Shown here: positions 3,428-6,855 of the stretch, one piece after another
Layout: each line of letters opens with the position of its first letter
How positions within the stretch are numbered: the first letter of the stretch is position 1
Assembly: GCA_002840115.1 (NCBI GenBank)
Contig: PGZG01000095.1
Coordinates: 1 to 6,855, forward strand
Reading direction: 5' to 3'
Length of the DNA: 6,855 nucleotides
Origin: Gammaproteobacteria bacterium HGW-Gammaproteobacteria-14
Lineage (GTDB): Bacteria; Pseudomonadota; Gammaproteobacteria; Pseudomonadales; Alcanivoracaceae
The notes under the pieces: model-generated
What the model saw: the letters and a program-made list of their open reading frames with translations, nothing else
Databases searched by the model: none
Told to the model about the DNA's origin: nothing
Position numbers and translations under genes: made by a program

Positions 3428-5371
3428 TTGAGTGCTGTTGAACGTGTACTGTGTGATGACCAGCGTTTTGCCAGCCTGATTCCCGGGTTTGCGCCGCGTG
3501 CGCCGCAGTTGGATATGGCTAAAGCGGTGGAGCAAGCTCTGGCGACCCATAGTGCGCTGGTGGTCGAGGCAGAAACAGGAACCGGCAAAACCCTGGCTTA
3601 TCTGGTGCCTGCATTACTCGGTGATGGCCCGACGATTATTTCTACCGGGACCAAGAGCTTGCAGGAGCAGTTGTTCTTCCGTGACTTGCCCGTGGTGCTG
3701 AAGGCTTTAGGGGTAATGCGTCGGGTTGCCCTGCTGAAAGGGCGGGCAAACTATCTCTGTCCCTATCGTATGAAGTTGCATCTTGAAGAGGCACGCTTCC
3801 AGACCCGTGAAACCGCAACGCAGATGCAAGTGGTTGCCCGTTGGGCGGCACGTACCGCCAGCGGCGATATTGCAGAACTACGCGAAATTCCGGAAGACGC
3901 ACCGGTGTGGCCCTGGGTTACCAGTACCGCGGAGAACTGCCTTGGGCAGGATTGCCCCGAGGTGGGCAATTGCCCGGTGATGCGCGCCCGCCAAGAAGCG
4001 CAGGAGGCTGATCTGGTGGTGGTGAATCATCATCTTTTTTTTGCCAATGCCGCGTTGCGTGGTGAAGGGGTTACCGAACTACTGCCCGCCGCCAATGCGG
4101 TGATCTTCGATGAGGCTCATCAATTACCGGATGTGGCGGCAACCTTTTTTGGTAGTTCTCTGAGCTCCCGCCAGCTGTTGGAGCTGTGCCGTGATGCGGT
4201 TACTGAGGCTGCCCATACAGCGGCGGATATTCAGGCGCTTAACGGGCATACCAGTGCGCTGGAACGGGCGGTGGCGGATCTGCGTATCGCACTGGGCAAT
4301 GATGGCCGCAAGGACCCCTGGTCCGCGGTGATTAACGAGCCAGCAGTGATGGAGGCTGCCTCGGCGTTGGCAGAGCAGTTAACGGCGCTGGAGATGTTTC
4401 TGGAGCCTTACTCGCGCGGCAGCCGGGGAATGGAAGCCTGTTACCGCCGCGCCCGAGAGCAGCTTGTCGCCTTGGCCCGTTTCCGCGAGGCGGCGGATGA
4501 CAACCTGGTGTTCTGGTTTGAAACCTTCAAGCGGGCCTTTCTGCTGCATGCAACGCCGCTGTCAGTGGCGGAAATGTTTGATGCTCATCGTGCCCGGCAG
4601 CGTTGTAGTTGGATATTTACCTCGGCGACTTTGTCGGTAGCCGGAAATTTTGAGCATTTCATGCAGCGTCTGGGCGTTCGTGATGCAGACACGCTGAGGC
4701 TTGAAAGCCCGTTTGATTTTCGTCGTCAGGCGGTACTGTATGTACCGGAAGATTTGCCGACGCCGGATATGCCTGATTATACCCGCCGTCTGGTGGACAA
4801 CATGGTGCCGGTGATCAATGCGGCAAGGGGGCGAACATTTTTCCTGTTTACCAGCCATCGGGCGTTGCGTGAAGCGGCGGAACTGCTGCGTGATCGCATT
4901 GAGTATCCGTTGCTGGTGCAGGGAGAAACGGGCCGTCGCCAGTTGCTCGAGGAATTTCGCGATCGCGGTAATGCGGTATTGCTTGGCACCAGCAGCTTTT
5001 GGGAAGGTATTGATGTGCGGGGTGAGGCGTTGAGCTGTGTCATAATTGACCGACTGCCATTTGCCTCTCCCGGTGAGCCGGTGGCCGCCGCACGCATTGA
5101 ACGTATTCGCCGGGATAAGGGAAATCCGTTTCGCGATTATCAGTTACCGCAAGCGGTGCTGACCTTACGACAGGGAGCTGGGCGACTGATTCGCGATATC
5201 CATGATCACGGTGTATTGGTGGTTGCGGATCCGCGGTTGATCGACAAGAGTTATGGCAAGCTGTTCCTGAGCAGCCTGCCGGGTATGACCCGCACCCGCA
5301 AAATTGATGTGGTTGAGCGATTTTTCCGTTTTATTGAACAGCGAGGCGAAAGTGAAGCTGCTGGCGCTTGA
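3428..5371 (+). CDS. yoaA: ATP-dependent iron-sulfur DNA helicase YoaA (DinG/XPD family)
   Basis: Superfamily 2, 5'-3' DNA helicase related to DinG and eukaryotic XPD. E. coli YoaA associates with the polymerase III chi subunit and helps repair stalled forks. From TTG 3428 the product is 647 residues (E. coli YoaA is about 636). Seen in order: Walker A AETGTGKT (48-55); motif Ia STGTKSLQEQ (72-81); an iron-sulfur domain with C111, C171, C176 and C182, whose last three are spaced 5 and 6 residues apart as in DinG; VNHHLF (199-204); DEAH box (228-231); FTSATLS (397-403); FLFTSHRAL (472-480); GTSSFWEGIDVRGE (520-533); IDRLPFASPGEP (540-551); and motif VI RQGAGRLIRD (581-590). All catalytic and cluster residues are present. 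DinG itself is longer and differs in the cluster neighbourhood, so YoaA is the better name. The gene leads an overlapping cluster; its last 20 bp overlap tsaB. Confidence 0.95.
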   Translation: MSAVERVLCDDQRFASLIPGFAPRAPQLDMAKAVEQALATHSALVVEAETGTGKTLAYLVPALLGDGPTIISTGTKSLQEQLFFRDLPVVLKALGVMRRVALLKGRANYLCPYRMKLHLEEARFQTRETATQMQVVARWAARTASGDIAELREIPEDAPVWPWVTSTAENCLGQDCPEVGNCPVMRARQEAQEADLVVVNHHLFFANAALRGEGVTELLPAANAVIFDEAHQLPDVAATFFGSSLSSRQLLELCRDAVTEAAHTAADIQALNGHTSALERAVADLRIALGNDGRKDPWSAVINEPAVMEAASALAEQLTALEMFLEPYSRGSRGMEACYRRAREQLVALARFREAADDNLVFWFETFKRAFLLHATPLSVAEMFDAHRARQRCSWIFTSATLSVAGNFEHFMQRLGVRDADTLRLESPFDFRRQAVLYVPEDLPTPDMPDYTRRLVDNMVPVINAARGRTFFLFTSHRALREAAELLRDRIEYPLLVQGETGRRQLLEEFRDRGNAVLLGTSSFWEGIDVRGEALSCVIIDRLPFASPGEPVAAARIERIRRDKGNPFRDYQLPQAVLTLRQGAGRLIRDIHDHGVLVVADPRLIDKSYGKLFLSSLPGMTRTRKIDVVERFFRFIEQRGESEAAGA

Positions 5372-6026
5372 AACAGCCACGGATGCTTGTTCCGTTGCCC
5401 TCTGGCATGACGGTGAGGTGAGAGAGCGGTTCGTATTGGCGCAACGGCGGCAAACGGAGCTGGTGCTGCCCATGGTCGAGAGCTTGCTGGCGGAGGCAGG
5501 CTGGGCGTTGACCACACTGGATGCCATTGCGTTTGGTCAGGGTCCCGGCGCTTTTACCGGGGTCCGTGTGGCGGTGTCTGTGGCTCAGGGGCTTGGTTAT
5601 GCAGCCAATGTTCCGCTGGTTGGCGTGTCGACTCTGGCGGCCACTGCGCATCATGCTGCCGCCGTGCACGGTGATGGCAACTGGTTGATTGGTTTTGATG
5701 CGAGAATGAATGAGCTCTATTTGGGCGGCTATCGCTGCAACGACGGGCAGATCGATAATCTGCTGGAAGATTCACTGGTCGCGCCGGAGACGCTACCGGA
5801 ATTGCCTGCACTCAACTGGCGTGGTGCCGGTAGTGGCGATGTTTTTCTTTCGGCCCTGCGAGCGCGTTGGCCGGCGCTGATCGACTGGCAGGGTGACATT
5901 GGCCCGCGAGCAGCTTCTGTAGCGGCTCTGGCGGCGCCTCAACGACTGCAGGGCGTGGGTGTGCCTGCCGAGCAGGCAAGACCCGTCTATCTGCGCGATA
6001 AGGTGGTACAGGGAGCTGTCCGATGA
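5352..6026 (+). CDS. tsaB: tRNA t6A biosynthesis protein TsaB
   Basis: TsaB (YeaZ) is the scaffold partner of TsaD and TsaE in the cytosolic complex that transfers threonylcarbamoyl to A37 of ANN-decoding tRNAs. The 224-residue product (E. coli 231) has the ASKHA-fold start KLLALETATDACSVALW (2-18), the conserved GQGPGAFTGVRVA (62-74), GVSTLAA (91-97), FDARMNELYLG (115-125) and the C-terminal PVYLRDKV (211-218). GTG 5352 is chosen because KLLALETAT must be the N-terminus of the fold. GAGG at 5343-5346 precedes it, and further upstream the frame only reads through yoaA. At residue 34, in RRQTELVLP, most TsaBs I recall have His in this position; here it is Gln. The gene overlaps yoaA by 20 bp and the thioesterase by 4 bp, so translational coupling is likely. 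Confidence 0.95.
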   Translation: MKLLALETATDACSVALWHDGEVRERFVLAQRRQTELVLPMVESLLAEAGWALTTLDAIAFGQGPGAFTGVRVAVSVAQGLGYAANVPLVGVSTLAATAHHAAAVHGDGNWLIGFDARMNELYLGGYRCNDGQIDNLLEDSLVAPETLPELPALNWRGAGSGDVFLSALRARWPALIDWQGDIGPRAASVAALAAPQRLQGVGVPAEQARPVYLRDKVVQGAVR

Positions 6027-6472
6027 CAAAGCCCAGCGGTTGGGATCTTCCCGAACCTCATATTTTGACGATGATCGTGCCTGCTTCAGCGATTGATGTG
6101 ATGGGGCATGCTAACAATTGCGAATATCTGCGCTGGCTGGAACAGATTGCCTGGGATCACACCAGACATTTGGGTTTGGGCTGGGAGCAATACCAGCAAT
6201 TAAATCGGGGCATGGTGGCTCGCCACACGGAGCTTGAGTATCTGTCTCCGGCGTTCGAGAACGATGAGCTGGAAATTGGCACCTGGATTGTTCAGAACGA
6301 TCAGCGCATTAGCATGGTGCGTCGTTACCAGATTCGTCGTCCTGCGGACGGCATGACCCTGTTAAGAGGGCGTACCCGCTGGGTTTGTGTGGCAGTGGAT
6401 TCTGGCAAGCCCCGCCGTATGCCGACGGAATTTATTGATGGTTACGCCATTACTGCTGTGGAAGCTGATTGA
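6023..6472 (+). CDS. Hotdog-fold acyl-CoA thioesterase (YbgC/4HBT type)
   Basis: A 149-residue single hotdog domain of the YbgC/4-hydroxybenzoyl-CoA thioesterase group, probably a soluble enzyme hydrolysing an acyl-CoA or acyl-ACP thioester. The signature DVMGHANNCEYLRWLEQIAWDH (25-46, helix and catalytic region) carries the acidic residue D25 and the H29-x-N31-N32 motif, and Y35 matches the family. The last strands read RTRWVCVAVDSGKPRRMP (117-134), the usual W/V-rich strand followed by a basic-proline turn. There is no signal peptide or membrane segment. The ATG overlaps the tsaB stop in an ATGA junction, with GGGAG at 6011-6015 and a 7-nt spacer. The substrate cannot be read from the sequence; YbgC of the Tol-Pal locus, a FadM-like enzyme and a 1,4-dihydroxy-2-naphthoyl-CoA type are alternatives, and no tol or menaquinone gene is nearby. 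Confidence 0.88.
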   Translation: MTKPSGWDLPEPHILTMIVPASAIDVMGHANNCEYLRWLEQIAWDHTRHLGLGWEQYQQLNRGMVARHTELEYLSPAFENDELEIGTWIVQNDQRISMVRRYQIRRPADGMTLLRGRTRWVCVAVDSGKPRRMPTEFIDGYAITAVEAD

Positions 6473-6855
6473 TGGAGTGGCTGCAGTTACTGGTGCTGGC
6501 GGTGATTCAGGGGCTGACGGAGTTTTTACCTGTATCGAGCTCCGCCCATCTGATTCTGCCGGCAGCATTATTGGGTTGGGAAGATCAGGGCTTGGCGTTC
6601 GATGTGGCGGTGCATTTGGGCACCTTGATGGCGGTGGTGTGGTATTACCGACATCGCTTGCTAGCAATGACCCAGGGCGCGGTGAGTGGCGTGCAGACGC
6701 GGCGTCTCAATGAGGACCTGCGATTAGGATTGCTGTTGGCGTGGGCAACCTTGCCGGTGGTGATTTGCGGTTTTTTTTTCAAGGACCTGATTGCCAGCGA
6801 AGCGCGTTCAACCGTGGTGATCGCTGGTGCAACCCTGATATTCGGTGTGTTGCTG
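6472..6855 (+). CDS. uppP: Undecaprenyl-diphosphate phosphatase, N-terminal part (window cut)
   Basis: UppP (BacA) dephosphorylates undecaprenyl diphosphate on the periplasmic side, recycling the lipid carrier for peptidoglycan and other wall polymers; it also confers bacitracin resistance. ATG 6472 overlaps the thioesterase stop (TGATG), and the 128 codons seen run off the right edge, against a usual total of about 265-275. The first motif, IQGLTEFLPVSSSAHLIL (12-29), contains the family's E17 (E. coli E21), Ser cluster and H26. The next membrane segment reads FDVAVHLGTLMAVVWYY. Hydrophobic segments lie around 4-14, 46-62, 88-101 and 113-128. Q13 stands where E. coli has the first Glu of its ExxxE motif; I recall this variant in other gammaproteobacterial BacA proteins, so it is not evidence of loss of function. 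Co-translation with the thioesterase is likely. Confidence 0.95.
   Translation, partial: MEWLQLLVLAVIQGLTEFLPVSSSAHLILPAALLGWEDQGLAFDVAVHLGTLMAVVWYYRHRLLAMTQGAVSGVQTRRLNEDLRLGLLLAWATLPVVICGFFFKDLIASEARSTVVIAGATLIFGVLL

Noticed and set aside
3313..3588. Longer mobA reaching upstream of 3312
   Set aside because: The extra frame runs through the promoter region and opposite the start of yoaA; the conserved MobA core begins right after the ATG with a proper Shine-Dalgarno.
5304..5351. N-terminal extension of tsaB
   Set aside because: It is only the overlapping yoaA sequence read in another frame; the conserved TsaB fold begins at the GTG codon 5352.
6387..6713. Frame overlapping the thioesterase end and uppP
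   Set aside because: It is Gly-rich with no domain; the uppP frame starting at 6472 carries a clear family signature over the same bases.
1..6855. CRISPR array, IS element, prophage or defence system
   Set aside because: No spaced direct repeats, transposase motifs, terminal inverted repeats or defence domains were seen; the only tandem repeat is the coding 33-bp block.

Overview
The window reads as a chromosomal segment of a gammaproteobacterium, most likely a free-living or marine member of the Pseudomonadales/Cellvibrionales type. This rests on the close E. coli-like adenylate kinase, the AlgP/histone H1-like Lys-Ala-rich protein, YoaA and TsaB of gammaproteobacterial type, and a UppP with the QGLTEFLPVSSSAH signature. 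The genus is an inference and cannot be fixed from the sequence alone. There is no phage, IS element, CRISPR array, rRNA or tRNA, and composition is even apart from one AT-richer, homopolymer-rich non-coding stretch.

Layout from left to right. The end of an unidentified gene (2-241, +) runs in from the left edge; its folding pattern weakly recalls the C-terminal domain of the cytochrome c maturation factor CcmI. A 138-bp gap with a GC hairpin leads into adk (380-1039, +), which closes with a strong, symmetrical terminator (1063-1090). Next comes about 720 bp without a convincing gene (1091-1812). It contains several short dyads, a second terminator-like hairpin (1415-1440) with no gene in front of it, and many A/T tracts. 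It leads to a histone H1-like Lys/Ala-rich protein (1813-2601, +) built around seven 11-residue repeats and ended by a UUCG-loop terminator (2635-2662).

That terminator also lies just past the end of the convergent mobA (2713-3312, -; molybdenum cofactor guanylyltransferase). mobA is divergent from a + strand cluster whose members overlap: yoaA (3428-5371; iron-sulfur DNA helicase, TTG start), tsaB (5352-6026; t6A tRNA modification), a hotdog-fold acyl-CoA thioesterase (6023-6472) and uppP (6472 to the right edge; undecaprenyl-diphosphate phosphatase, cut by the window).

Most of this is housekeeping: nucleotide balance, Mo-cofactor maturation, DNA repair, tRNA modification, acyl-CoA hydrolysis and cell-wall lipid-carrier recycling. 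I found no clear new system. The parts that most repay a second look are the regular 11-residue architecture of the H1-like protein, and the unexplained non-coding region upstream of it, which may hold a small RNA and/or a regulatory region.
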